Counted from the stretch's first letter, positions 52,298-60,829 are shown. The stretch is 64,000 bases of DNA from Aquimarina spongiae (GCF_900141785.1 NZ_FQYP01000001.1:496001-560000), one strand, 5' to 3'. Numbers and translations are program-made. Notes: generated from the sequence alone by a model not told the origin.

Positions 52298-52882
52298 TTA
52301 TTCGCATTTGATATTAACCTCCACTTTATTTAATTTTTTCCATACCGGATGACTTGTAGGTTGCGGTGAAATATCAAAACGTACTAAATGTTTGTTTTCC
52401 TTTTGACAGGTTGTGTGATTTACTATAATAAAAAGCTCAACGGGTTGTTTTGTAATAAAAGCATCATAAGTTAACACTTTACCGACAAAGGTTGTTTCAT
52501 TGATTTTTTCGAAAAAAGCCTTGGATTTTGGGATTTGATTCTCATTATCGTTGGATTTTGCAATGACATTCATGAGTCCGTCGTAATACATTTCAAGCTC
52601 TTTTTCTATTTTTTTTGTGGTTAAACTTGGATTTTGATCAATTTCCCACAAAAAAACATAAGAAAAATAATCCTTTGCTTCTTCGGTTCCCCATCCAGGA
52701 GCAAATTCTACATACTCTACACCTGTATATGCTAATGAAGGCGCAAAATCTAAGGGAAGTTGGAGAATTTCACTTCTCCAGCCATCTGGTGCAGAAAGCT
52801 TGTTTTTGACAGATTTTTCTGGGCTACATTGTAAGAATAATAAAAAAAATGTAAAAAAAGGTATGGTTTTTGTCAATTTCAT
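52298..52882 (-). CDS. Uncharacterised lipoprotein
   Basis: A 194-residue lipoprotein. The signal is MKLTKTIPFFTFFLLFLQC with the lipidated Cys19. The mature part has GWRSEILQLPLDFAPSLAYTGVEYVEFAPGW, a long central acidic/Lys helix with NENQIPKSKAFFEKI, and TFVGKVLTYDAFITKQPVELFI. I do not recognise a family. The 89-base gap to the ATP-grasp gene on the same strand leaves cotranscription possible. It diverges from the M28-like gene, and the strong promoter at 52918-52947 faces the other way. No function is suggested by the sequence. Confidence 0.6.
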   Translation of the reverse strand: MKLTKTIPFFTFFLLFLQCSPEKSVKNKLSAPDGWRSEILQLPLDFAPSLAYTGVEYVEFAPGWGTEEAKDYFSYVFLWEIDQNPSLTTKKIEKELEMYYDGLMNVIAKSNDNENQIPKSKAFFEKINETTFVGKVLTYDAFITKQPVELFIIVNHTTCQKENKHLVRFDISPQPTSHPVWKKLNKVEVNIKCE

Positions 52883-52917
52883 TTTTGAAGTATTATTTTA
52901 GTGCTAAAAGTACTAAA

Positions 52918-52947
52918 TTGTATTATTATAGAATTTTCATAAATTTG
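52918..52947 (+). promoter_or_regulatory. Bacteroidota promoter of the M28-like gene
   Basis: TTG at 52918-52920, exactly 19 bases, then TAAATTTG at 52940-52947. This matches the phylum's primary sigma consensus (TTTG-N19-TAnnTTTG). The start site would be near 52954. The open frame's first possible start, GTG at 52947, lies inside the -7 element and so cannot be the used start. Confidence 0.8.
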
Positions 52948-52979
52948 TGTTAAAGCAAATGGAATACAAAACCTACAAA

Positions 52980-53864
52980 ATGAATTATTATAGAACATTT
53001 TTACTATTACTCTTTTTCGTGATTCAGGTGGCCCCAGCTCAAACTGAACAGGATAGAAGAGAAGCCGAGATCATTAATATCCAAAGGGATATCGTTGCCA
53101 AACTTACTGGGCACGAACCTATTAAGGGTAAAAAGAAACTAAGCAGTAGATTTACCAATGCCGAGAGAAAAGCAACGGCCGACTATTTAGTAAATTCTTT
53201 AAAAGACATTGGTTTAAAACCAGTGAAGGAAAATTATAACGTTCAAGACAAAAAGGGAAATCAATATAACGGAAATAATGTTTATGCAGAAATTCCTGCT
53301 ACAAATGGTAGCGACGAATGGGTGTTGATTTGTGCACATTATGATACAGTAGAGAAAAGCCCTGGTGCAGTGCATAACGCAACAGGTGTTGCAATTGCTT
53401 TTTATGTGGCTAAAAAAATTGCAGAACTAGATGTTCGAAATAAAAACTTTATGGTCGTATTCTTTGATCATTGGAAAAGTAATATGATTGGTACTAGAAT
53501 ATTTACCAAAAAATTACAAACTGATGGATATAACGTACACTCTATGCACAGATCAGATTATATGGGATGGGATAATGACGAAGATCGTGCGATAGAACTA
53601 TTGGCGTCTAGCATTAGCTTGGAATCCTTATATCGTATCGAATCTCCTGTACCTGTGTATAAGCGTGAAGTAGCTACTCCAGAAAGTAGATTCTTTTCTA
53701 ACTTTGGTTATGAAACTGTTACTCTTACAGCAGAATTAAAAAATGCAGATAATTCTCCTTTTGTTAGACAAAGCGAAGACAAGTATACGACGGTTAATTT
53801 TAAATATTTGGCGTCAACTACAGAGATTACCTATAATGTAATGAAGGCATTAGCCACGGAATAA
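52980..53864 (+). CDS. M28-family peptidase-fold protein, probably inactive
   Basis: A 294-residue exported protein with a signal peptide (MNYYRTFLLLLFFVIQVAPAQ) and an M28 aminopeptidase fold: LKDIGLKPVKENY, NVYAEIPATNG, WVLICAHYDTVEKSPG, and VVFFDHWKSNMIGTRIF. The first metal-ligand His (HYD) is kept. The bridging Asp of the usual GxxDNASG reads GAVHNATG. The EE of DxEExGLxGS reads DHWKSNMIGT, and the final His before the TxxD motif is missing (RQSEDKYTT). So metal binding and the catalytic base appear lost. The start is ATG at 52980, chosen because it begins the signal peptide just after the mapped promoter; ATG 52959 is an alternative. Confidence 0.8.
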   Translation: MNYYRTFLLLLFFVIQVAPAQTEQDRREAEIINIQRDIVAKLTGHEPIKGKKKLSSRFTNAERKATADYLVNSLKDIGLKPVKENYNVQDKKGNQYNGNNVYAEIPATNGSDEWVLICAHYDTVEKSPGAVHNATGVAIAFYVAKKIAELDVRNKNFMVVFFDHWKSNMIGTRIFTKKLQTDGYNVHSMHRSDYMGWDNDEDRAIELLASSISLESLYRIESPVPVYKREVATPESRFFSNFGYETVTLTAELKNADNSPFVRQSEDKYTTVNFKYLASTTEITYNVMKALATE

Positions 53865-53888
53865 GAAAGATCGGAAAATTTTATAACG

Positions 53889-53918
53889 AAAGAGTTCTTA
53901 CTGAAGTAAGAACTCTTT
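53889..53918. terminator. Perfect 13-bp hairpin shared by the M28-like gene and thrC
   Basis: AAAGAGTTCTTAC (53889-53901) and GTAAGAACTCTTT (53906-53918), loop TGAA. On the plus strand, TTAGTTTTTG follows. The right arm and loop lie inside the last seven codons and stop of thrC. Confidence 0.85.
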
Positions 53919-55187
53919 TAGTTTTTGATAACTATCTATAGGAATACTTTGCTTTTCTTTATCAAGAACACTTTGAATTTGCTCAGGAATGTCAACAGTA
54001 ACATCCAAGGTATCTTCCACTATATCAAGGAATTTTACCGGATGAGCGGTCTCCAGGAAAATGCCGTAATCTGTTCTATTTAATTGATGTTCCTTTAAAC
54101 CTAAATATCCTACAGCACCATGAGGATCTGCGATATACCCACTAGTGTCATATACGCTTTTCATTGCTTCTTTGGTTTGTTGATCATCAAAACTATAGGC
54201 GGAGAAGAATTCCTTTAATACTTCAAAATTATTGTCAAACAACTCCTGAATTCTAATAAAATTACTTGGATTACCTACATCCATTGCATTTGATATGGTT
54301 GCCTTTGAAGGTTTAGGCTCATACTTTTTGGTTTTCAAATACGAAACAACGGTATCGTTGATGTTGGTAGAAGCGATAAAATGCTTTACCGGGAGACCTA
54401 ATTTCTTAGCGACAATACCTGCACAAATATTTCCAAAATTACCACTAGGTACCGAAAATGTAATTTCCTTTCCTTTATGTTTTACTTGCTTATAGGCAAA
54501 CAAAAAATACAACAATTGTGGAAGCCACCTGGCTACATTAATTGAATTTGCAGAAGTTAGTTGAACACTATCAGTTATACTAGTGTCTAGAAATGCGGTT
54601 TTAACCATATCCTGGCAATCGTCAAAAACGCCATCAACTTCTAATGCAGTAATGTTTTGACCTAGAGTAGTTAACTGCCTTTCCTGAATGTCACTTACTT
54701 TACCTTTGGGATAGAGAATTACAACGTCGACTCCCTCAACTCCTAAGAACCCTTTTGCAACGGCTCCTCCTGTATCGCCAGAAGTCGCTACCAAAACAGT
54801 AACCTTGTTTTTATTATGTTGGTTAAAATAACCCAGACACCTTGCCATAAAACGAGCACCTACATCTTTGAAAGCCATGGTTGGCCCATGAAACAATTCT
54901 AATGTTCCTATATTGTCCTGAATATCTACTACAGGGAAATCAAAACTCAAAACATCCATTAAAATATCTTTGAGTTCTTCTTCAGGAATTTCATCACATA
55001 CAAATTGTTGGATTGCCCGAAAAGCAATTTCAATGTTATCCAACGTATCAATAGTTTCAAAAAAACTATTGGGCAGGGGAGTTATGTTTTCTGGAAAATA
55101 CAAGCCCCTATCTGGCGCCAAACCTTTGATAACAGCTTCAGAAAAAGAAACCTTTGGTGCGTTATGATTTAAACTATAATATAACAT
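53898..55187 (-). CDS. thrC: Threonine synthase
   Basis: A PLP enzyme (fold II) converting O-phosphohomoserine to threonine. The 429 residues correspond to the long, E. coli-like class. Seen are ALKVSFSEAVIKGLAPDRGLYFP-like N-terminus, the PLP-lysine in GPTMAFKDVGARFMARCL, VATSGDTGGAVAKGFLG, ANSINVARWLPQLLYF and the phosphate-binding VPSGNFGNICAG. The C-terminus ends LKEFLLQ, where the coding DNA doubles as one arm of the terminator hairpin. It is the last gene of thrA-thrB-ridA-thrC. Confidence 0.96.
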   Translation of the reverse strand: MLYYSLNHNAPKVSFSEAVIKGLAPDRGLYFPENITPLPNSFFETIDTLDNIEIAFRAIQQFVCDEIPEEELKDILMDVLSFDFPVVDIQDNIGTLELFHGPTMAFKDVGARFMARCLGYFNQHNKNKVTVLVATSGDTGGAVAKGFLGVEGVDVVILYPKGKVSDIQERQLTTLGQNITALEVDGVFDDCQDMVKTAFLDTSITDSVQLTSANSINVARWLPQLLYFLFAYKQVKHKGKEITFSVPSGNFGNICAGIVAKKLGLPVKHFIASTNINDTVVSYLKTKKYEPKPSKATISNAMDVGNPSNFIRIQELFDNNFEVLKEFFSAYSFDDQQTKEAMKSVYDTSGYIADPHGAVGYLGLKEHQLNRTDYGIFLETAHPVKFLDIVEDTLDVTVDIPEQIQSVLDKEKQSIPIDSYQKLKEFLLQ

Positions 55188-55198
55188 TTGTTTGTCGA

Positions 55199-55567
55199 TT
55201 AATGGTTGAGTACGGCCGAAAATTCAATTTCGACCAAAATTTCGGGATCAATGAGTTTAGATACTTCTACAAGAGTAGCAACAGGTCGTATTTCTTTAAA
55301 AAATTCTCCATGTGCTTTTCCTATCAATTCCCATTTTGAAATATCGGTACAGTACATCCTAGTGCGTACCACATTGTTAAGGTCTGCTCCAAGATCCTTT
55401 AATGCTTGTTCGGCAATTTTGATAATACCTACAGTTTGTTCATATTCATTTGCTCCACTGGCTGTAGTTCCAGAAATTTCAATAATATCTCCTATTTTGA
55501 TAGCTCTCGAATATCCTACAATATCTTCCCAGGGAGCTCCAGTACTTATTTTCTTTATTTCTTTCAT
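55199..55567 (-). CDS. RidA-family reactive intermediate deaminase
   Basis: A 122-residue YjgF/YER057c/UK114-family protein, a trimer that hydrolyses reactive enamine/imine intermediates such as 2-aminoacrylate and 2-iminobutyrate. Seen are GAPWEDIVGYSRAIKIGD, the IEISGTTASGANEY strand pair, and a conserved Arg in NNVVRTRMYCTDISKW (the carboxylate-binding Arg is in VRTRMY). Its start codon overlaps the thrB stop (TAATG), and thrC follows 11 bases later, so it is embedded in the threonine operon. The PLP enzymes of threonine metabolism generate such intermediates, giving a functional reason for the position. Confidence 0.9.
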   Translation of the reverse strand: MKEIKKISTGAPWEDIVGYSRAIKIGDIIEISGTTASGANEYEQTVGIIKIAEQALKDLGADLNNVVRTRMYCTDISKWELIGKAHGEFFKEIRPVATLVEVSKLIDPEILVEIEFSAVLNH

Positions 55568-56496
55568 TATGAATCGATTATTTTAACGCCTTGATCATTG
55601 ATTTTTGAGACATGGATATCAAACGCAAGTCCCGTGGTATCATACACTTCTCGAATTGCAGTAGCAACATGATTAGCTGTTTCAGTTCCTTTACTAAGCG
55701 CAAAAATCGAAGGTCCGGATCCTGAAATCCCACACCCAAGAGCTCCTTTACTCATTGCAGCTTCTTTCACTGCATTAAATTCAGGGATCAGAATGGAGCG
55801 CAATGGCTCAATGATTACATCCTCCAGACTACGACCAATAAGACCATAATCCTCAGTATACAATCCAGCAACAAGCCCACCAACATTTCCCCACTGCCGA
55901 ATCCCATCCTTGAGGGTGATATTAGTTTTAATTACAGAACGAGAATCTGAAGTTTTTACCTCGATTTGAGGATGAATTACGGTCATCATTAAATCTTCTG
56001 GAGTATATAATTTAATCACATCGAGAGGAGTGTAACTACGTACCAGGGTGAAGCCGCCTAAAAGGGCAGGGGCCACATTATCTGCATGTGCATTACCACT
56101 TGCCAGTTTTTCTCCTTCCATAGCAAAGGCAACAAGATCCTGAGGCGAAAAAGGATTGCCTAACAAATGATTAACCGCCCAAACAGCTCCGGCACTACTG
56201 GCAGCGCTACTACCAATACCACTTCCTGCTTTTATTTTTTTGTAAATCTCTATATCTACTCCCGGGGGTTGATCGTACTTTTTAAGCAAAGCTTCGACAG
56301 CAACACCCGCTACATTTTTGTGTGTCTCGAGAGGGAGATCAGCACCTTCAATTTTGGTGATTTTTACACCTGGATCTTCATGCAAGGAAATCACCATTTC
56401 GTCACCTACAGTATCCAAACAACATCCTAGCACATCAAATCCACAGGATAGATTGGCTACAGTAGCAGGAGCGAATATTTTAATACGTTTGTTCAT
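55567..56496 (-). CDS. thrB: Homoserine kinase
   Basis: A GHMP-fold kinase phosphorylating homoserine with ATP. About 309 residues. Family motifs: IFAPATVANLSCGFDVLG (motif 1), the ATP loop KIKAGSGIGSSAASSAGAVW (PxxxGLGSSAA type), HADNVAPALLGGFTLV, and the GALGCGISGSGPSIFAL motif 3. The frame may begin with GTG at 56502, but the ATG at 56496 starts the conserved MNKRIKIFAPA and is preferred. It starts next to the thrA stop and overlaps ridA by one base, so it is the second gene of the threonine operon. Confidence 0.96.
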   Translation of the reverse strand: MNKRIKIFAPATVANLSCGFDVLGCCLDTVGDEMVISLHEDPGVKITKIEGADLPLETHKNVAGVAVEALLKKYDQPPGVDIEIYKKIKAGSGIGSSAASSAGAVWAVNHLLGNPFSPQDLVAFAMEGEKLASGNAHADNVAPALLGGFTLVRSYTPLDVIKLYTPEDLMMTVIHPQIEVKTSDSRSVIKTNITLKDGIRQWGNVGGLVAGLYTEDYGLIGRSLEDVIIEPLRSILIPEFNAVKEAAMSKGALGCGISGSGPSIFALSKGTETANHVATAIREVYDTTGLAFDIHVSKINDQGVKIIDS

Positions 56497-56501
56497 CTCC
56501 A

Positions 56502-58946
56502 CTATTTTTTACCTATTCTAATGATATCTGCAAAAATTCCCGAAGCAGTTACATCCGCTCCGGCACCTGCTCCTTTAACAATAAGAGGCTGTTTTGGGTA
56601 CCTGTCTGTATAAAAAAGAACAATATTATCACTACCCTCAAGGTTGTAAAAAGGATGATCTGCAGGAATGAATTGTAATCCTACTTTTGCCGTACCATCT
56701 TCGTATTGTGCTACATATTTTAATCGACTATCTTTTGCATTTGCCTCCCCAAGAATAGATTTAAAATGAGACTCATTTCCAGTTAGGGAGGTGAAAAAAT
56801 CTTCTACGTTATTGGTTTCCAAACTATCAGCAGGTAAGAAAGAATCATTTTCAATATCTTCTAGTTCCATGATTTTACCACTTTCTCTGGCTAGAATCAG
56901 AATTTTGCGAGCTACATCGACACCGCTTAGATCAATTTTTGGATCAGGCTCGGTATATCCTTCTTGCTGTGCTTGTTTTACTATATCATGAAAGGTAACA
57001 CCTTCTTTGTAATTATTGAAAACAAAATTGAGACTTCCAGATAAGACCGCCTGTATTTTGTGAATATTATCTCCTGAAGCAATAAGATTATTGAGTGTAT
57101 CTATAATCGGCAAACCAGCACCTACGTTGGTTTCATATAGGAACGAAGCATTAAATTTTCTGGACAAGTTTTTCAACTCTTCGTAGTTGTTATACTCGTC
57201 GGCACAAGCAATTTTATTACAGGTTACTACTGCCATACTTTCGGCTAGATAGTATTTATAGATTTTTGCAATGTCTGGGTTAGCTGTATTATCAACGAAT
57301 ATAGAGTTCCTTAAGTTCATCTCCTTTGCTTTTTCAAAAAATGCCTTGGCATCAGCCTTTTCTCCATTAGCCAGTTCTTTTTCCCATTGGTCTAAAGCAA
57401 TACCTCCTTCATCAAAAATCATTTTCCGGGAATTCGACATACCGACCACTCTAATTTTTAGTCTTAATTTATCTTTAAGATATTTTTTCTGCTGATCTAG
57501 CTGTTCTAATAATTTGCTTCCTACATTTCCAACACCGGTAATAAACAAGTTTAATTGTTTTGTTTTCACTTCAAAGAACCTTTCGTGTAAGGTATTTAGC
57601 GCTTTTTTGATGTCTTTTTCTTCGATGACCACAGAAATATTTTTTTCTGAAGCTCCTTGGGCAATGGCTCTAATGTTGACATTGTTTTTACCTAAAGTGC
57701 TAAACATCTTACCACTCAATCCCTGATGAGAATACATATTATCTCCAACCAGGGCAACAATGGCTGCTTTGTTTTCAATTTTTACAGGATCTAATCTCTT
57801 TTTAGCAATTTCAAATTCAAAAGTGGTATCCAAAACTGTTTTGGCTTTTGAAGCTTCAGATGCTTCTATCGCCAAACAAATGGAATGTTCTGAGGATGCC
57901 TGAGTGATGAGAATCACATTGATGTTATTAAGAAAAAGCGTTTCGAACAAACGTTTTGAAAAACCTGGAATACCAACCATACCACTACCTTCCAAAGAGA
58001 TAATGGAGATATTATCAATATGACTAATCCCTGTAACTGGTTTTTCCCGATCCGAGACTTCTCTTGTGATTAATGTGCCTTTAACTTCGGGTTCGAAAGT
58101 ATTTTTGATAACTATAGGAATATTTTTATCCAGTACTGGGTGAATAGTAGGAGGATAAATCACCTTCGCCCCAAAATGAGAGAGCTCCATAGCTTCATGA
58201 TATGAAATATGAGCTACTGGTTTGGCTTGTTTTACCAATTTTGGATTAGCAGTATACATACCGCTTACATCTGTCCAGATTTGTAACTCATTGGCATCTA
58301 TTGCAGCGGCCAGAATTGCAGCCGTAAAATCGGATCCTCCTCTTCCTAGAGTAGTGGGTTCTCCATCTTGTGTTCTAGCCACAAATCCAGGAAATAGGCA
58401 CACTTTGTGTTTTGTAACCGATGCAAACTCCTTGATTCTTTGATTAGTTTCTTTATAATCTATAGAAACTTTTGAGTTTACCGTTTTGACAATCAGGTCT
58501 CTTGAATCCTTCAAAACAATATCAAGCCCTTTTACTTTAGCCGCTTCAGATATAATGTAAGAAGACAACATTTCACCAAAACTTGAAATTACCGAAGCAG
58601 TTTTTTCAGACAATTCACTTAATAGAAAAACTCCTTCACAAAGAGATTCAAGTGCATTAAGTTCAGTTTTTACTTTACTGATAATGGCACTTTGAGAAGT
58701 AATAGGAATTAACTCTTTTATGGCATCAAAATGTCTTTGCTCGATAGTGGCAAGCGTTTGTTTATATGCTTCATTATTGTTTGAAGCTTCTTCTCCTGCT
58801 TGTAATAATAGGTCTGTAATTCCTCCCATTGCGGATACTACCACATACAAAGGTGTGGTAGAAGATTGGTTTTCAATGATATGAATTACCTTTTCTATGG
58901 TAGCCGCATTGGCTACAGACGAACCTCCAAATTTTAGAACGTTCAT
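56502..58946 (-). CDS. thrA: Bifunctional aspartokinase - homoserine dehydrogenase
   Basis: An 814-residue fusion catalysing the first and third steps of the Thr/Met branch. The N-terminal aspartokinase starts MNVLKFGGSSVANA, with GRGGSDFTAAILAAA and the ATP-site WTDVSGMYTANP. Two ACT domains (about 305-460: ISIISLEGSGMVGIPGF, AIVALVGDNMYSHQG) sense the end product. The C-terminal homoserine dehydrogenase begins near 464 (LFITGVGNVGSKLLEQL), with VDNTANPDIAKIYKYYL, LYETNVGAGLPIIDTL and SGSLNFVFNNY. It is preceded by a Thr/Ile-rich leader peptide, so transcription is probably attenuated by charged threonyl- and isoleucyl-tRNA in addition to feedback at the ACT domains. Confidence 0.96.
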   Translation of the reverse strand: MNVLKFGGSSVANAATIEKVIHIIENQSSTTPLYVVVSAMGGITDLLLQAGEEASNNNEAYKQTLATIEQRHFDAIKELIPITSQSAIISKVKTELNALESLCEGVFLLSELSEKTASVISSFGEMLSSYIISEAAKVKGLDIVLKDSRDLIVKTVNSKVSIDYKETNQRIKEFASVTKHKVCLFPGFVARTQDGEPTTLGRGGSDFTAAILAAAIDANELQIWTDVSGMYTANPKLVKQAKPVAHISYHEAMELSHFGAKVIYPPTIHPVLDKNIPIVIKNTFEPEVKGTLITREVSDREKPVTGISHIDNISIISLEGSGMVGIPGFSKRLFETLFLNNINVILITQASSEHSICLAIEASEASKAKTVLDTTFEFEIAKKRLDPVKIENKAAIVALVGDNMYSHQGLSGKMFSTLGKNNVNIRAIAQGASEKNISVVIEEKDIKKALNTLHERFFEVKTKQLNLFITGVGNVGSKLLEQLDQQKKYLKDKLRLKIRVVGMSNSRKMIFDEGGIALDQWEKELANGEKADAKAFFEKAKEMNLRNSIFVDNTANPDIAKIYKYYLAESMAVVTCNKIACADEYNNYEELKNLSRKFNASFLYETNVGAGLPIIDTLNNLIASGDNIHKIQAVLSGSLNFVFNNYKEGVTFHDIVKQAQQEGYTEPDPKIDLSGVDVARKILILARESGKIMELEDIENDSFLPADSLETNNVEDFFTSLTGNESHFKSILGEANAKDSRLKYVAQYEDGTAKVGLQFIPADHPFYNLEGSDNIVLFYTDRYPKQPLIVKGAGAGADVTASGIFADIIRIGKK

Positions 58947-59044
58947 AATATGTTTTTTAGATTGAAATAAAAGTGATAAAGCTTAATTTTCGGTAGCTTA
59001 ATCTTAATAAACTACGTACTCTTTCTGTGGTGATATATAATGTA

Positions 59045-59104
59045 TTAACCCCTAGGGGTAATAATAGTACCCGTGATAGAAGTTCTCCCAGAAAGGGTAA
59101 TCAT
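59045..59104 (-). CDS. Threonine-operon leader peptide (19 aa, Thr/Ile-rich)
   Basis: A 20-codon ORF upstream of thrA reading MITLSGRTSITGTIITPRG and a TAA stop. Five of 19 residues are Thr and four are Ile, the two amino acids that control threonine-operon leaders in enteric bacteria (thrL). The ATG follows GGTTAGAA. It lies between a good promoter (59173-59203, minus strand) and thrA, 98 bases before the thrA start. Chance could produce one such ORF, but position, composition and overlap with alternative RNA pairings argue for a real leader. It is too short for standard gene finders. Confidence 0.72.
   Translation of the reverse strand: MITLSGRTSITGTIITPRG
59046..59099 (-). promoter_or_regulatory. 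Candidate attenuator pairings within the thr leader
   Basis: On the minus strand, four short segments can pair in mutually exclusive ways: TACCC (59099-59095), GGGTA (59072-59068), TACCCC (59060-59055) and GGGGTTA (59052-59046). 1:2 and 3:4 exclude 2:3, as in classic attenuation. However, 3:4 would leave a loop of only about 2-4 bases, and no T-tract follows, so the terminator half of the switch is not established. Confidence 0.45.
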
Positions 59105-59172
59105 TTCTAACCTAATCCATGAAGCCGAGATGTAAACGGTACTTAACATTAGTTTGCTTTATATTATAAGTT

Positions 59173-59203
59173 CAAATGTATAATTTTTTACTTTTAGAGA
59201 AAA
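59173..59203 (-). promoter_or_regulatory. Promoter of the thr operon
   Basis: On the minus strand, TACATTTG (59180-59173) matches TAnnTTTG, with a T-rich -33 element TTTT (59203-59200) 19 bases upstream. It would start transcripts near 59166, giving a leader of about 60 bases before the leader-peptide ATG. Confidence 0.6.
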
Positions 59204-59296
59204 TTAAATTAGAACTATCCTTAAACTTTTGTTAATTCAATAATATAGGTATAGTTTCGTTGTAGAATTCTCAAAAAAAATAAGCAAAGTAAGCTC

Positions 59297-60829
59297 ATGA
59301 AAATATTTTCGGCATCACAAATGCGTATGGCAGACGAAGTTACCATAAAATCAGAGAAAATAAGCTCTTTAGAATTAATGGAACGGGCCGCAAGTCAAAT
59401 TTTTAATCTTTTGCATCATCGATTACAGGGGGCGCAAATACCTATCCATGTGTTTTGTGGTATAGGGAATAATGGAGGAGATGGATTGGTAATTTCAAGA
59501 TTATTAGTAGAACATGGTTATAATGTAAAAACTTATATCGTTAACTTCAGTGAGAATCGATCTAAAGATTTTCTGGTAAATTATGATAGATTAAAGGAAA
59601 TAGCAAAAGAATGGCCTTTCCAGATTAAATCTGAGGAAGATTTTCCTACTGTTCAATACCAGGACATGGTGATAGACTCCATTTTTGGGATTGGATTAAA
59701 TAGACCATTGGTGCCTTGGGTGACCCAACTTATTAAGCATATCAATAATGCCCGGTGTTTTACACTCTCTGTTGATATTCCTTCTGGTCTGTATGATTAC
59801 AAAAAACCTGATGATGCTGAAGGAGTAATTTTTGCAGATGTAACGGTTACTTTTCAATTACCTAAGTTGGTTTTTTTCTTACCGCAAACCGGAGGGTATA
59901 CCAAAGAGGTGGAAGTAATTGATATTGGGTTAGATCGCAATTTTTTACATCAAACACCTGGTATCGCAGAATTGATTAACAAAAATGAGGTAGTCCCTTT
60001 ATATCGTTCCCGTCATAAATATAGTCATAAAGGTACTTTTGGACATTGTGTATTGATTGGGGGAAGTTACGGTAAGATAGGAAGTATGGTATTGGCCACC
60101 AAAGCAGCTTTAAAAATGGGAGCTGGTTTGGCTACTGCTTATGTTCCCGAATGTGGATATGAAGTATTACAAACTACTGTACCAGAAGCCATGGTAATTA
60201 CCGATAGCGATGATGAGTTGGAAGAGATCAATTTGGATTTTGAACCATCCGCAGTTGGTATAGGAATGGGATTGGGAACCGATGAGAAAACGATTAAAGC
60301 GTTTGAAGAGTTTTTGAAAGAAAATAAGGCTCCTATGGTTATTGATGCTGATGCCATCAATTGTATGGCTAAGAAACCTGAGCTTTTAGAACATCTTCCT
60401 TTGCAAACTATTATTACACCGCACCCAAAAGAATTGGAACGACTTATAGGGAAGTGGGAGGACGATTTTGATAAAATAAGAAAAGCACAAGAGTTTTCTG
60501 CTAAATATCGCTGTGTCCTTGTGGTTAAAGGAGCTAATTCTCTAATTATTTACGAAGATCAGATATATATTAATAATTCTGGGAATCCTGGCATGGCTAC
60601 GGCTGGTAGTGGGGATGTATTGACAGGAATGCTTACTGGACTTTTGTCACAGGGATACGATCCAATTCGTGCAGCAGTATTGGGAACGTATTTGCATGGT
60701 AGTGCTGGAGACCTGATCGCTCAAAAGAATGGTTTTGAAGCATTAATCGCTGGAGATATCGTGAATAACATTGGTCAGGCATATCTTGAGTTATTTAGAC
60801 AACCGCAACAGCAAGAACAAAAGTCATAA
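59297..60829 (+). CDS. nnr: Bifunctional NAD(P)H-hydrate epimerase / ADP-dependent dehydratase
   Basis: A 510-residue NAD(P)HX repair enzyme. The N-terminal YjeF_N epimerase domain (about 1-215) shows MRMADEVTIKSEKISSLELM, VFCGIGNNGGDGLVISR, DSIFGIGLNRPL and SVDIPSGL. The C-terminal ribokinase-like dehydratase (about 235-500) has HKGTFGHCVLIGGSYGKIGS, ATAYVPE, VIDADAIN, ITPHPKELERL and the ADP-site NPGMATAGSGDVLTGML. Both catalytic sets look complete. It is divergent from the threonine operon with about 190 bases between the nnr start and the thr leader. Confidence 0.95.
   Translation: MKIFSASQMRMADEVTIKSEKISSLELMERAASQIFNLLHHRLQGAQIPIHVFCGIGNNGGDGLVISRLLVEHGYNVKTYIVNFSENRSKDFLVNYDRLKEIAKEWPFQIKSEEDFPTVQYQDMVIDSIFGIGLNRPLVPWVTQLIKHINNARCFTLSVDIPSGLYDYKKPDDAEGVIFADVTVTFQLPKLVFFLPQTGGYTKEVEVIDIGLDRNFLHQTPGIAELINKNEVVPLYRSRHKYSHKGTFGHCVLIGGSYGKIGSMVLATKAALKMGAGLATAYVPECGYEVLQTTVPEAMVITDSDDELEEINLDFEPSAVGIGMGLGTDEKTIKAFEEFLKENKAPMVIDADAINCMAKKPELLEHLPLQTIITPHPKELERLIGKWEDDFDKIRKAQEFSAKYRCVLVVKGANSLIIYEDQIYINNSGNPGMATAGSGDVLTGMLTGLLSQGYDPIRAAVLGTYLHGSAGDLIAQKNGFEALIAGDIVNNIGQAYLELFRQPQQQEQKS

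Noticed and set aside
55206..55586. 126-codon plus-strand ORF antisense to ridA
   Set aside because: RidA motifs and the coupled operon start/stop on the minus strand explain this region.
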